From positions 3,968,001 through 4,032,000 of the forward strand of contig JAOVFP010000007.1 of NCBI GenBank assembly GCA_025738555.1: a stretch of DNA of 64,000 nucleotides. Reading direction: 5' to 3'. The notes under the pieces were generated by a model. It did not search any database and was not told the DNA's origin. It saw nothing but the letters and a program-made list of their open reading frames with translations. Position numbers and translations under genes: made by a program. This document shows positions 11,215-23,600 of this stretch, piece by piece (position 1 is the first letter of the stretch; each line of letters starts with the position of its first letter). Source of the DNA: Cyathus striatus. Taxonomy: Eukaryota > Basidiomycota > Agaricomycetes > Agaricales > Nidulariaceae.

Positions 11215-13208
11215 TTACGACCAGAAGGAAAGGAATACGTTCTTGGTAGTCCCAAAGAACGTCCGTAGTGCTTGTCCCTGACCAATGTTAGGCGGAGGCT
11301 CCGAGATCTGAACGTCCATGTCGACCGATTCATCGGGCATGGATCCTGGAATCTTAAGAACAAAATTCCCCTCTTCTATTCGGCTTCTTCTCTGGAGGTA
11401 CTTCATCATCCAGACAGCCCGCACCTCTGCGGCGTTTGGAGACTCACCGAGAGGTGTTAGACTTGGGTGCGCATATGATTGAAGGTTGGGAGTCTTGGGG
11501 AAAGGGATTCTTTTCTTGACGGAATCGGCGACATTTCTTCGCCCGAGGAAGGACGTGGTCGTTACTATTACCGTTCGTACGTTTGGTACCACGTAGAGGA
11601 CTTTGAGGCTATGGTGTGGCAACCAGTGTCGAGATGTCTGACAATGGGGACATACAAGACAGCATAGCTTCGACGACACCGGGAGGACTAGAGGTATCGG
11701 TCTGAGTAGGTGGAACATATGACTCGTTAGAGCCGGAACACGAGACGGTAAACTCGTTAATTCCATCTACCAGTCTCTTCCCCTTGACGTTCCTCTGAGT
11801 ACGACTTCTTGTAGCGCGCATCTACAGTAGAAGAAAATACGTTCGTAAGTTTATTCATTGAAAAGTGTATGAACGAAGACAATGCTTACCAGTCGAACGT
11901 GTGTATGCGAAACACCCATATAAGGGTGTGCCAACCGATTTATTTTTACAATCCTGAGGTCCTGAAGGAGTGGTTTAAAGTGGAAACTCGCAGGACGCGA
12001 GGGTGGTGAGGAAGGGGGTAGTGTGATGGCAAATGAGGGAGGCAATGCCGAATCAAGCTTCGTTCCCGAAACTCCGGAAGGGGATTGAGGAGGGGATTGA
12101 GGTAGGACAAAGGAAGAACCCAAGGACGAGGATGTCGGTGCGGAACAGTCGACAACTGTGAGCCCTTCGTTCTTGCTCAATGACCTCGTTGTGTAACCCC
12201 GCAAATGATGGATATCGAACCAGCCGACGTAGCTCCCGACCGATTTGATGATCGGAGGAGGAAGCGCAGGAGGAATAGCAAAAACAGATTCTTGTTGTTC
12301 CGATGATTCAAAACCTGGGAGAGGTTCACTTAAAGGAACAAACGTTTCGGACACTGCTACAGAAGCGAATAAATCGAGAGACGCGGGAATCCAGACAGCT
12401 TCGAGAGAATTTTGAGAAACCTGAGAAGGAAGAGCAGAAGCAGAGAAATCATGAACATCATAGGTGGAATTACAAGGACCATCATACGAGCTAGAATTAT
12501 GAGAGCCAGAATCATAAGGAGCAAGATCAATCGCATTCAAAGAATCAACGGGATTGTATAAAGCAACAGGCATTTCGGAAGGAACGGGAGTGATCTCTTC
12601 GACCCCGGGATCTTGCAGCATTGCAGTGGTCGGTTCAGCTTCGGAGCGAGCTAATGCCTCGGGGGTTAAATCATCTTCAGGACTTTTTGCTCCGTCGGTG
12701 TTCTCGAGCGCGCTCACTACGTCCTTCTCTTCGATACCGGGGTCTTGCAGCGTCGCAGCAGCGGCCTGAGCTTCTGAAAGAGCTACCAACTCAAGCGCAA
12801 TATCCACTTCTATACATTGACCCCGTCAGCATCCTTCAGCGTGTCCACAAATACCTCGAGCTCTAGCTCTATTTGCTTGTCCTCTATGGTCTTCTTAATG
12901 AAAGCGGTGGCTTCTCTGGCATTATCCATGCGCTACATGTACATGGAGCATAACTCGGCCAGAAGAGTGTCCGTATCATTCAGTCCATTCGCCTTGTCCT
13001 TGAAGGGATCTGAAGGAATACATTTGCTTTCAGAACGAATATCTGTTGACAGGCTCGAAGACGTCTGCCGCAACAGTCGAGGCTTCTTGACACGCTTAGT
13101 ATCTGGTAGGGAAGGGTTATAATAAGAAGGGGGGGGGCGAGGAAAAAACTGCGTACACGGGGCATAGGACGGAGTGGAAGAGCAGGGGTTCGAGGAGTCT
13201 GCTGGCAT
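11215..13208 (-). pseudogene. Disordered, Ser/Pro-rich protein gene, copy B (broken)
   Basis: Reading right to left, the likely start is MPADSSNPCSS at 13208. Next comes a basic DTKRVKK segment, a segment DIRSESKCIPSDPF, then an acidic Pro/Ser-rich region with two LQDPG[IV]EE repeats (12807-11890). A clean GT-AG intron (11822-11889) joins ...THVRL in frame to MRATRSRTQRNVKGKR. The protein is mostly disordered with basic clusters, suggesting a nuclear role, but I do not recognise a family. Decay in this copy: the coiled-coil segment intact in copy C (about 59390-59520) is broken here near 12800-12950. A TAG also follows LVATP at 11609, where copy C has GAG. The 3' frames no longer agree. Its twin is at 58008-59900. 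Confidence 0.5.
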
Positions 13209-16200
13209 ATTGTCCACCAGAGCGAAGCAAAAGAGGCGCGAGGAGCAAGGAAGAACGAGAACTCGAAGTGGAGCGGCGACTTGGTAGATGTGGCTTGCGG
13301 TGAGTACTTGGACTTTGAAGTGCTGCAAGGATCCTACCAGAATACAAGATGACGTCGCCGATGGACGATAGGAAGAGAACCGGGGGAGAAATAGAGCGTG
13401 GGCTGGTCAAGTAGGAAAAGAACAAGATATTGAATAGGCCCGTCCAAGCCTGCCTGAGCTTGAAGACGAGCAGCGACTTGATAGAGGTGGCTGACTTGCG
13501 GACCTAGCAGGGAGTACTTTCGGGAACTTTGAAGTGCTGCAGAGATCCTACCAGATACGAGATGACGTTGCTGATAGACGAGAAAAGAAACCTAGACGGG
13601 AGATGGGGCATGTGCAAGTGAAGAAGGTTTGAGGTAAAGAACAAGATACGGAACAGGCTGACCCAAGCCCACCTCCTCTCCTAGAAACATATTGTATCGG
13701 AGTTAGAATCGATATAAACTCCGCCAAAACGGTAAAGGATCGCGCATACAGCCCAATCGAACAAATTTCAGAGTCTTGATACAATCCAAGAGCTGGTAGA
13801 CCAGACAGGGCCTACAAGCATGCTAGACAGAGTGTATGTAGCTCTGAGAGAGAAAGTAAGCATCCGTATAAACCGTGGCATATACATGAATTTTCTCACT
13901 CATACTACTCCGAGAACAGGGCGTTACAGTATAAACTTTATGAAGTAGATATCATTGCAAATCTTGGCCCATGCTGTTATTCATCCCACCGACCACGTCG
14001 TTGGTACTGTAGGCTGTCCTGATGTGGCCATGAAGGGGTAGGGTAGAGTAAGCATGATTCGTAGAACCGCCAGTGCTTCAAGCTGAGCGTTCGGATGCCA
14101 CAGCACTCGATGGACATTGAGCAGGCAGTGCGGTGAATGGGGAGTCCAAAATCGAAGGTAGCGTAATGTTGCATCATTACTCTACAATGGTGTACATTTG
14201 AAAAACGTACTGCCCAGCCAGTATGATTGGCACCTGGGAGGGACGGTCCTCTGTTCAAAGCGTAACGATGGAGGCATTGCGCAGCTTAAACTTCGTCCCA
14301 TTTCACGATAGGACACATACAGGGAGCTATGAAGGACACTACAATGTCTAACCTATAGTATATCTAACTTGGATCAACCTCAGCACTCGACGCGATCAGA
14401 TTATAAGGAACGCACACACACAGACACACGTAACCAGCATAGCCTGTATCTGTATCGTAACACAATCTCCGTAATATCACGTCTTGTAGGATTTATAAAG
14501 TCCATTTGATGTACACATATGTAAAGGCTTATATTTCGCTTTCTGTACCATAAGATGTCCGACCTTGCCAACATTGGATGCGAAGTATCTAAAAGGTTTT
14601 GTAGCGTAGTTCCCTTCGAAAGAAATCCCTGTAAATAAGTAATCTGGCACAGATGTAGTCCTCACGATGTGTCGAACGGAATGACCCAGGCTTGCTCGCG
14701 AAAGCCTACGATGATGCAACACCCAGTATACAGCCCTCTATGGCGACCTACCAAATTTATTAGTCCTTAACGCTGAACGTGGTTAGCAAAACGCATGCTT
14801 ACCAGTTATCAACAACATACACCAACGTCTTTCCTATAGCTAGAGCTGTCGCTCGATGCCAAAAAGTGCTAAAGACTTCGGCTTGCGATACGTATGCATG
14901 ATTAGGTTTGCCTCAGTGGTGGAGCACGGTAGAGTTCAGGCATTGCTTGAAGAGGCTGCTGAAGAAGGCGAAGTGGGCCTTCTTGAGGCAGGCCGTACTT
15001 TGGGGACTTTGAAAACCGCTCGGCGAGGGTGCGGTTTGAGTAGAGAGGGTACTAGCAGATTCTTGGAGGGGTTAGGTAGGACGGGAGGTTGATGACAGAA
15101 GGGAAGCTTACAGCTAGTATGACTCAAAGAGAGTGACTGTTCATGGGCAAGCTAGCGATGATACATCATAGGATAAGCATCGAGATGCAGTAACCAGAAG
15201 TACCGCTTCCCATGCAGAACTTCTTGCTTAATACGTAGTTAGTATCAGCAAGGTTATATCGTTCTCACATACATACCATCTTTCCCCAAACACATATACA
15301 TTAGTTCCCATAAACCCCCCTTACAAACGCTACATCGACATCCAATCGTGATTATTCCTCCTTGGCTTGAAATCACTTGACAAGTTATGCGGGCGGTGTG
15401 GCGAATCGTACGCAGTTTCGCAGCTTAAGACTGCCCTATGACGACGCGTATCCCGACATTGAGCTATCATTGAGTAAGCCTGGGTTAGTATTGAGCTACA
15501 TTTGTAAGTACGCAATACCTACCAAGGAGTGTTTCCCTACAACCACTGCAGCGAGCACGAAGTTGATGCGGGTGGACGTGCGAGGTTCGCTTGGGATATC
15601 CGTGAATCGTAAGTAGACTCTAAGCGTCGGCTGAACGAGAGGTCAGTTTCGCTTTCGGGACCAGCGAGAATAGTTTTTTGAACGTACTGTATGAGTAGGG
15701 CATACTATCAAGCTTCCTTCGTGAACTTCCGTCTATGATAGCAGTGGAGTACCAATGTGTTATGCTTGTGGATGGTACCGAGAGACAAACGCACATGTGC
15801 TACACGGTTGCGAGCTACTCCTGGGGTCCTATGAGATGCTCGCAAATTTGTGTAACACGGTACCACGGTGGAGGATGCGTCTTCGAGATCGTCTTCTACG
15901 TAGACCATTAGTACCACAGTGTGATGCAAAGTCACGAAACGTACGCGATTTTCCCTCAAAAGTCTTTCACCAAGCACTAAGAGTTCTTATTCCCGGACAA
16001 CCTTCCACCTTGAGCCACATCCGTAGGCTTGAATTCGAGCTCTATATGTCCTAAAAGCCAGTACCAGCTTTGAGCTCCTTGAGTTCGAACGATGGCAGCA
16101 TTGTCTTTGTGAATTCATCTTTGAACCTTGATATCGACGGTTACAACTAGGCGAATTGTCAGTACTTCCATAATCAAAAGACGAAGAGTGGGGCAGCACA

Positions 16201-16359
16201 GACTGAAAGAGGACCAAAAGAGAACCGACAAAGTTGGCCCGTGGACGGGATCATTGGGATGATCATGAGGCAAGAGAGGGTGGAAGCCAAATTTTCGCGA
16301 GCTAGCGCCCTGGTGAGAACAGACGCGTACAAGTATCGCAACATCTCCGAACGTTACGC

Positions 16360-16445
16360 GCATTAATGGGGTAGTGGTAACCTGGGTCGTTGCCATTCAA
16401 GAGAACGATCTCGACCCGCCGGGGGTTCGATTCCCTCTTAATGCA
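16360..16445 (+). tRNA. tRNA-Gly(GCC) with a 15-base intron
   Basis: A full cloverleaf can be drawn by eye. The acceptor stem is GCATTAA/TTAATGC (7 pairs) with discriminator A. The D arm is GGGT...ACCT with loop AGTGGTA. The anticodon stem is GGTCG/CGACC with loop TT-GCC-A..T. A 15-base intron (TTCAAGAGAACGATC) lies directly after the base 3' of the anticodon, the canonical eukaryotic position. The variable loop is CGCC, and the T arm is GGGGG-TTCGATT-CCCTC. A and B box promoters are internal. It lies in unit B; the same locus in unit C has lost the 5' half, and unit A has no counterpart. Confidence 0.9.
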
Positions 16446-18271
16446 ATGCATTATGTTCGTCTTTTCGAGACTTTTTATACAAGTATATGGTGGCAATCAA
16501 AGCATATAGTACTACTATGTAAGAGTTAACGTTTCTACGTTCACCTCGAATATCTAGCAGAAGTCACTTGTCAAATTGCACTGCTACAGTTACAATACTC
16601 CAGATCTGTCAAGCTGTATAACTACATATAGGTACCTCACAGCACCACAGCGATACTTGCACACATACCCACCAAGTCTTTAACTCTCACAAACCCCATC
16701 TGCATCTCACCAAAGGCAACCAGCTAACCGTCAATGTAAACATAAGTTGTAGGTCAAGTACAGCCCGGAGCGCGTCTACAGTGCCCAGTCGATGCGTTCG
16801 ACGACGTGCAAGTGGAGTGATGGTACAACGACACCTGCAATGGTTTTTGGACATGCAGCACCCCACCCACCCGTGAACACGACGGGGTGATTCTGGTGTG
16901 TGACCTGTTCAGCCTGAGGCTCGGGCGTGTATGGATGTCACTATATCAAGTGTTAGTACTGTATTACCTCCATAAATGATACAGGACAGTATTCACCCAT
17001 TACAATCCACCGGGGTCGATGAGCGCAAATGAGCACAGCTTGGTGGCCAGGTCTGAGGCCAACTCCCTCATAGTACCTCCCAAGAAAAGGGCTTTAATGA
17101 CCAGCATACAGAAAACGGCACGATTATGCATAGCGGACCGACCATAGAGGCGAGAAAACTTGACAAGCAACGCATAGACGAGGTCGTGTGTGTAAGAGCT
17201 CTGTTCGGTATGTAGTACACCTTCTACGCTCTATTCATAACAGCGGGGGTAGGTGAAAGTAGAGGTTGAGTAGAATGAAGTTGTGGATGTGGTCCCCACC
17301 TCGAGCTGTTGGTTAACGAGGGGTTAATTGCAGTGTGGATAAGATACGAGCGTACGTACATTACCCGGATCAACTACACATCCCACCGCCAAACCAGATC
17401 TTCTTAAAAGCACTATGGCAGCCAAGGACGTTCGTTTGTCCGTTTTGGTACGTATAAAAGTTACGACCCGAACTTTGTACATCGTAGTCGTCTTCCAATG
17501 CTCCGCTGAGCGTTAAACTCGGAGTGTTGGACTCTCCTACAGTAGTACGCTGAAAGCTCCAGCGCGATGGAAAATCAAAGCCAGATCGACGAGTCACGAT
17601 ACCGTCCCAGGAATATCTCGGTTCTCGATGCCAGATGAACGACGCCTCCACAAGTGGACAGTGGGGTGTATTAGGCAGATAAATCGCCACCGTCATGCAC
17701 TTTCACTCAGGCAACCTGACAGAGGGGGTGGGTCAGCATCTAGGATCATTGAGTGTTTCTAGACGCACCATACGTGCATCGCATGACCCTTCCTCCTTCA
17801 AGCCTTCAACGCAACATCTCGTAGAGACAAACACAATACGAGTCGCAGTCACCCTAAACTGAAAGAGCAGCTGATTAGCTTTCAGCGCCGGCGCATAAGC
17901 TGAACGTACATACTTGAAGTAAACTTCCGCTAATGATTAAGATCAATCCCAGTGCCTTCCTTCAATCAACCCCCTTGAACGGTGAACCTCTTGAACCAAT
18001 GTAAGCACTCTACAAATCCACGAACAAGTCAGCAAACACCCAACATAAACAGAAACAGAGACTCCAACGGCCCACGCACTCTATCAATACAGAAACCAGA
18101 CCACGCACACTAGCAGAATGAGATTTATAACGCAAAGTACATTCGTGTGTGGATGCGGGACATGAAAGGGCAGAAATGCACCGAGGGGCGCGGGGGAGGT
18201 TGCACAAAAGAGAAGTGGTCGGCCGCCTGAGGAAGCGACTGCGAGGTTGGGGGGTGTGCTGGAAGAATCTA
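16446..18271. other. Tail of unit B and unique sequence without a supported gene
   Basis: The stretch 16446-17400 is repeated at 63054-64000 and has no convincing frame. A minus-strand frame at 17370-17696 (108 residues) looks protein-like in composition but matches nothing I know. The frames at 18010-18333 overlap low-complexity sequence. I see no RNA gene or terminal repeats here. Confidence 0.4.
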
Positions 18272-18480
18272 TCAACGTTGTAAGTCTGAGAATGGATGAT
18301 AAATAGGAAAGGAAACGTACGCATGAGCACCATTCAACCAATCTATTTACCAACACTATGCTCCTCTTCGGTCTTCGTCTGGCGAAATACTCCGATAGCT
18401 GGATAAGACTCAGCACTCCCATCCCATTGTCCTTCGTTCCCAGTGCCGTATAAACAGAATAATGATCGGGTGAATGAACA
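18272..18480 (-). pseudogene. Fragment of an M28-family metallopeptidase (vacuolar membrane protease-like)
   Basis: Right to left the frame reads ...YTALGTKDNGMGVLSLIQL, then SEYFARRRPKRSIVLVN. This resembles the DNGMGVLSLIQL..YF....P.R.IVF segment of M28 aminopeptidases, in which the Asp before N/DG is a zinc ligand. The following NNGEE catalytic motif is missing. A shifted frame resumes at NGAHAYVSF and stops at TGA (18272-18274), so a small deletion probably removed the active-site segment. I cannot find flanking exons with confidence. The assignment rests on motif memory only. Confidence 0.4.
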
Positions 18481-19749
18481 CCCCTTTCATGTTCGTATTG
18501 TGCTTTAGTGCCACGGATTGTTGTGAGTGGGTGTGGTATTTGAAAGATTTGCGGCTGTTAATGTGCTATATATTGATCATGTTAGATTTGGGAGAAATGT
18601 AGAGTAGGATGAGGGAGAAAGACGCACGTCCAAGGATGGCGCCTGGGGAGGGGTGTACGAGGGATTGAAAGTCGAAACCACTCATGGCGCATATACCGAC
18701 GGTGTAAAGTTGGTAGCTACTAGTCTTCCTTTGGATGGAGTAACAGCATGCTATTCGTCCTATTCGTAGGCGATGGAATAGTCGAGTTCGAGGCCATCGC
18801 AGTTGAGGAAGTGGAAAAGTTGACGGTGAGAGCGCCAACGCCATCATGTGATACATCAATGATACATATCAGTACATATATCTCTCACCGACTACCACCT
18901 TGCTGCTACCTGCCTTTGCTGCTCGTTCAAGCGCATTGCAAGCGCCATGAAACCAAAATCCCATCGATGCGACAATGATTCTCAGAGACACATGCGTGTC
19001 GCACGTACGTACTTCGACAAGCGCCAGAGGAAACTGAACCATTCGATCGACGAAAGCCTACACGTACGATTGCACCGGGACCCTCGAAAATCCCTTACTA
19101 GTACAAGGTTCTACATGCAATTGCTCTTCCACGAGATCCTCCCTAATTGGGTTATCGATAATCACCAGTATATGTTATATTTCTGTACTTCGACATGCAC
19201 CTAAGCTGAATCTGGACAGCTGTACCGCTCAATCGATGTCAGTTCTTTCACACCGGTTCTACGCGATCTAAATCAAGACTGACCCCCCTAATAAGTGAGT
19301 TATCGATTAATTCATATATAAAAGTGAACCAGTTCGACGATAGGTCACTGATTGAAGCCTGCTATCGATCAATGAAACCATTGAAGTACCAACCATATCT
19401 GTTATATTAAACGCACGCTACAGATGAAATACCCTTTACATTCGACCCGACACGTTCATCACAGGTAAGCTCAACCCATGTATAGTTATCGAACAGACGT
19501 TCACTGAAGGACCGTGTTAGCGTGCAGGTATCCTAGAACAAGCTCAACAGCAGGCGGCAGTGAACAGTATAACACAGAAATAGAACAGCCGTCGAGACAG
19601 AGGGAGTGTGAGCTGGAACCCGGAGAAAGGCGACAATGCTTGAGCACTTGTAAAGAGGTGGTGCTTAGCATGAATCGAAGATAAAGCAAGATGCCATAAG
19701 AACCGAAAACGATAGGTAAAGAAGAATCTACGCTTTCATTAAACGATTA
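18481..19749. other. Gene-free stretch
   Basis: Small frames on both strands have no recognisable domain and no support from the duplicated copies. I see no repeat longer than microsatellite scale. The stretch is CpG-rich, like the rest of the left flank. Confidence 0.4.
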
Positions 19750-20021
19750 CTGTACCAATACGACCAAGTGTTCGCCACTTTTCGGCGTGACGGCCTTGAA
19801 CACTTGGACTTTCTGTTCAAAGGGCCATGTGGGGTGTGACGAAATTTTTTACTGTTCATGGAAATCTATGCGAGCGAAGCGAGCCGCCGAAAACTCAATC
19901 TTAAGCTCAATTTTTCGATGTACCTCTTCAAATGGCTCTGTGATGCGTGACAAACAGGACATCTGTTCTTGTTCATGACCCTGTGTGACGCGTCACTGAA
20001 CACTCGGTCGTATTGGTACAG
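19750..20021. mobile_element. Tc1/mariner-like MITE, 272 bases
   Basis: The ends are near-perfect inverted repeats of about 24 bases: CTGTACCAATACGACC then (A/G)AGTGTTC at the left, and their reverse complement ending GGTACAG at the right. They are flanked by TA on both sides (19748-19749 and 20022-20023), the target duplication expected for Tc1/mariner elements. The interior holds no frame of meaningful length, so the element is non-autonomous. It lies about 650 bases upstream of the NACHT-WD40 start codon. Confidence 0.8.
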
Positions 20022-20023
20022 TA

Positions 20024-20674
20024 CCTCGTGCCTTGACATTGTCCTCCAAATTCCAGTCGATCGCACGATGACTACCGTCACTCACGTATGTTATTTCGAT
20101 GGGATTCTAATTACCCAAGAAATTATTCATTCACGAACTCCGTACTACGTCCCCGCCAGACGCGGGACGATATTGATCCCTTCAAGATTCCTTACCCGTT
20201 CAAAATGTCGCCCAGCATGTAGGAAAATTTGGGATTTTTCAACGTTCAACTTCTTCCAGCCTTCAAACGTGTACCATAATATTCCTGTAGTATCAATTAC
20301 TAGTACTTCATGATTCTGCATTTTATTTTTAGAAAACACGTTTGTTCTTCATGCGAACAGCATTCAGAATATCATCTTGGATATAGACACGTGTATTAAA
20401 TATAGGTCATACGACCGCACCGCGTTGTCAGATTTTTATGAATTGTGAAGGCGTGCCCTTGTATGGTGGCTTCATAAGGATTGAACGTGTCAAAGCATGA
20501 ATTTCCAATGCTTTGGCTCGTAACACGTTGAATAACAGTGTCAATGGCATGCACCACTTTATAAAGCTTGTTCATCTATCATTTGTTCCACCCTCTCGTC
20601 TTCAAGTTCTCAAACGCCTCACTCAAGTTATAACACCGATTCGCAAGCTCAATTACGATCTTACTTCATCTTCA
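20024..20674 (+). other. Upstream region of the NACHT-WD40 gene
   Basis: No gene is supported. An in-frame extension to MHHF exists upstream of the chosen ATG, but the segment between looks non-coding. No clear TATA box is visible close to the start. Confidence 0.4.
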
Positions 20675-23600
20675 ATGGCTGAAAATCAATACGGTGCTCA
20701 AGTGTTCTCCGGCGCACAACACGTAAATGCACCGAATGCACATATAACCACTGCTGGCCGTGACCACATTACTGTCAATAACCACAACGTAAAAAGTGAT
20801 CATGAAATCTCAGAGAAACTTAAACTATTGCAGCCTATTGACCAGAACTTGCATTATCCTCCTCCATGCATGGAAGGGACTAGAGTTACAATTCTGAATG
20901 AAATTTATAAGTGGCTCAATAATTTTGGTGAGTAGATATATTGGTATATTTATGACAGCTCAAATCAATCACTTTTATAGATGACTCCACTCCAAACATT
21001 ATGTGGATTACTGGTAGTCCAGGAACAGGGAAATCTGCAATTGCCTCAACTCTGGTTGAAACTCTCAGCTCAAAGGAATGGAAGAGGCTAGGTGGCTGCT
21101 ATTTCTTCAAGAGAGATGATAACACTTTGAGTGATGCAGCTGTAGTTTGGAGAACAATAGCTGCAGAGTTGGCATCTAAATCAAAGTATTCCTTTGTGAA
21201 AGAGAACATTGCAGAATATCTTGATAACAGCTTCAAGCTTGGGAGAATTGAATGGCATTTTAAACATCTGATTGCTGATACACTTACAACTTGCCATGAT
21301 AAATTGGTTATGTCCCCTCCTGCATTTGTTATTGATGCTCTGGATGAATGTCAATCTTCAATAAATATTAGGAGAACTTTCACCAGTTGGATTGAACTTC
21401 CAAAACATTATAAGCTGATATTAACAGGCAGACCAGGTTCTGAACCTGATATTGTTCAAAATCTTCAAAAATGTGTGGTGATCAAACTAGAAACTGATCC
21501 AAAGCTTGATCCAGAAATTAACAAAAACATATATCAGTTCTTAAAGCAATCTTTTGAAATTCACAGGGATGAGCTGCAGTTAAATTTTGTTGAAAATGAG
21601 TTAAACAAAATGACAGAAAGAGCTGCAGGATTGTTTATATGGGCATCTACAGCAATGAAGTATATAGGAACAAACACACAATTTACTGAGAATGAACCAT
21701 CACCAAGGGAGAAGCTTAACCATATTCTCTCTGGAGAGATAGGCAATCCAGTTGACACACTCTATCAGCAAATACTTCAAACTTCATTTGGAACATGGGA
21801 TGATAATAGAAAAGAAATTGCTGGGCAAGTGTTGGCAACTATTTATTTGGCAAAGTCCCCACTACCTAAAAATGAGCTTCAATATTTTATAAGACTTGAT
21901 TTTGAAATGACCTACTTGGAAGAAGAAATTAAAAGAATATTATATTTTCTACAGCCAGTTACAACAATAAATGATAACAAAATAGTGTTCCATCATTTAT
22001 CTTTTGGAGAGTTTCTTATGAAATTACCTGAAATAAACATATTCTCAGTAAATAATGGGAAGCATATAAATAGAATGGCAAAATTAACACTGGAGATTCT
22101 GAATAATGAACTTAAATTCAATATTTGCAATGTTGAATCATCTTATATGATGAATAATAATATTGATGACTTACAGAAAAGAATATGTCAATATATACCA
22201 ATGCATCTTCAATATTGCAGTAAATATTGGAACATACATTATATGGAAATGATAAAAAGTGAAAAAAATATGTCAATATGTTTGATGGAATTAAATATAT
22301 TCCTATATTGCAAATTTTTATATTGGTTGGAAGTAATGAGTCTCCTAAATGAAATGCTAAAAGGAACTGAAATTTTAAAAATGATTATTTCATATACAAA
22401 AGTAAGTTATAAATATTTAAGATAACAGTAAATTCTTACATTGTAGCAGGAAAACTCAACGGTTTGTAAATTTATTGCAGATGCTGTGAAATTTGTGTAT
22501 AATTTTTACTTTCCCATAAGAAGAAGCATAACACATATATACATTTCAGCATTGGCATTTGCACCAGAGAACTCATTAGTCATAAAGCACTATTCACCTT
22601 TCTTTAAAAATATACTTAGGATTGAAAGGGGCAGAGATATATTCTGGAAAGTAGCATTTCATTCTAAACCATTTGAAGGTCACAGTGATTGGGTGAGATC
22701 AGTGGCATTCTCTCCAGATGGAACACAAGTGGTGTCTGGCTCAGGTGATAAAACAGTCAGAGTGTGGAATGTGGCAAGTGGAGAAACCATTGCTGGACCA
22801 TTTGAAGGCCACAGTCATTATGTGACATCAGTGGCATTCTCTCCAGATGGAACACAAGTGGTGTCTGGCTCAGCTGATAAAACAGTCAGAGTGTGGAATG
22901 TGGCAAGTGGAGAAACCATTGCTGGACCATTTGAAGGCCACAGTGATTGGGTGACATCAGTGGCATTCTCTCCAGATGGAACACAAGTGGTGTCTGGCTC
23001 AGCTGATAAAACAGTCAGAGTGTGGAATGTGGCAAGTGGAGAAACCATTGCTGGACCATTTGAAGGCCACAGTCATTATGTGAGATCAGTGGCATTCTCT
23101 CCAGATGGAACACAAGTGGTGTCTGGCTCAGCTGATAAAACAGTCAGAGTGTGGAATATGGCAAGTGGAGAAACCATTGCTGGACCATTTGAAGGCCACA
23201 GTGATTGGGTGACATCAGTGGCATTCTCTCCAGATGGAACACAAGTGGTGTCTGGCTCAGATGATAAAACAGTCAGAGTGTGGAATGTGGCAAGTGGAGA
23301 AACCATTGCTGGACCATTTGAAGGCCACAGTCATTATGTGAGATCAGTGGCATTCTCTCCAGATGGAACACAAGTGGTGTCTGGCTCAAATGATAAAACA
23401 GTCAGAGTGTGGAATGTGGCAAGTGGAGAAACCATTGCTGGACCATTTGAAGGCCACAGTGATTGGGTGACATCAGTGGCATTCTCTCCAGATGGAACAC
23501 AAGTGGTGTCTGGCTCAGATGATAAAACAGTCAGAGTGTGGAATGTGGCAAGTGGAGAAACCATTGCTGGACCATTTGAAGGCCACAGTGATTGGGTGAC

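Larger units (their letters stand above)
8650..17400. repeat. Duplicated unit B (about 8.8 kb)
   Basis: The unit is colinear with unit C (55200-64000) over its whole length. It starts at GCACGGATACCT.G..GGCACAAAT and runs to ACATCCCACCGCCAAACCAGA at 17375-17395; unit C reaches the window end at the same point. Identity is high in places (for example 10660-10760 against 57290-57390) with scattered indels. The unit contains a short conserved frame, a broken disordered-protein gene on the minus strand, an intact tRNA-Gly and a GAAC microsatellite (3 repeats here, 5 in C). I see no terminal repeats or target duplication. Confidence 0.85.

Noticed and set aside
15755..16054. Zinc-knuckle-like frame (CYACGW..ETNAHVLHGCELL), also at 62407
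   Set aside because: It is open in both copies only because they are recent duplicates. No flanking domain supports a retroelement protein, and the frame shifts elsewhere.
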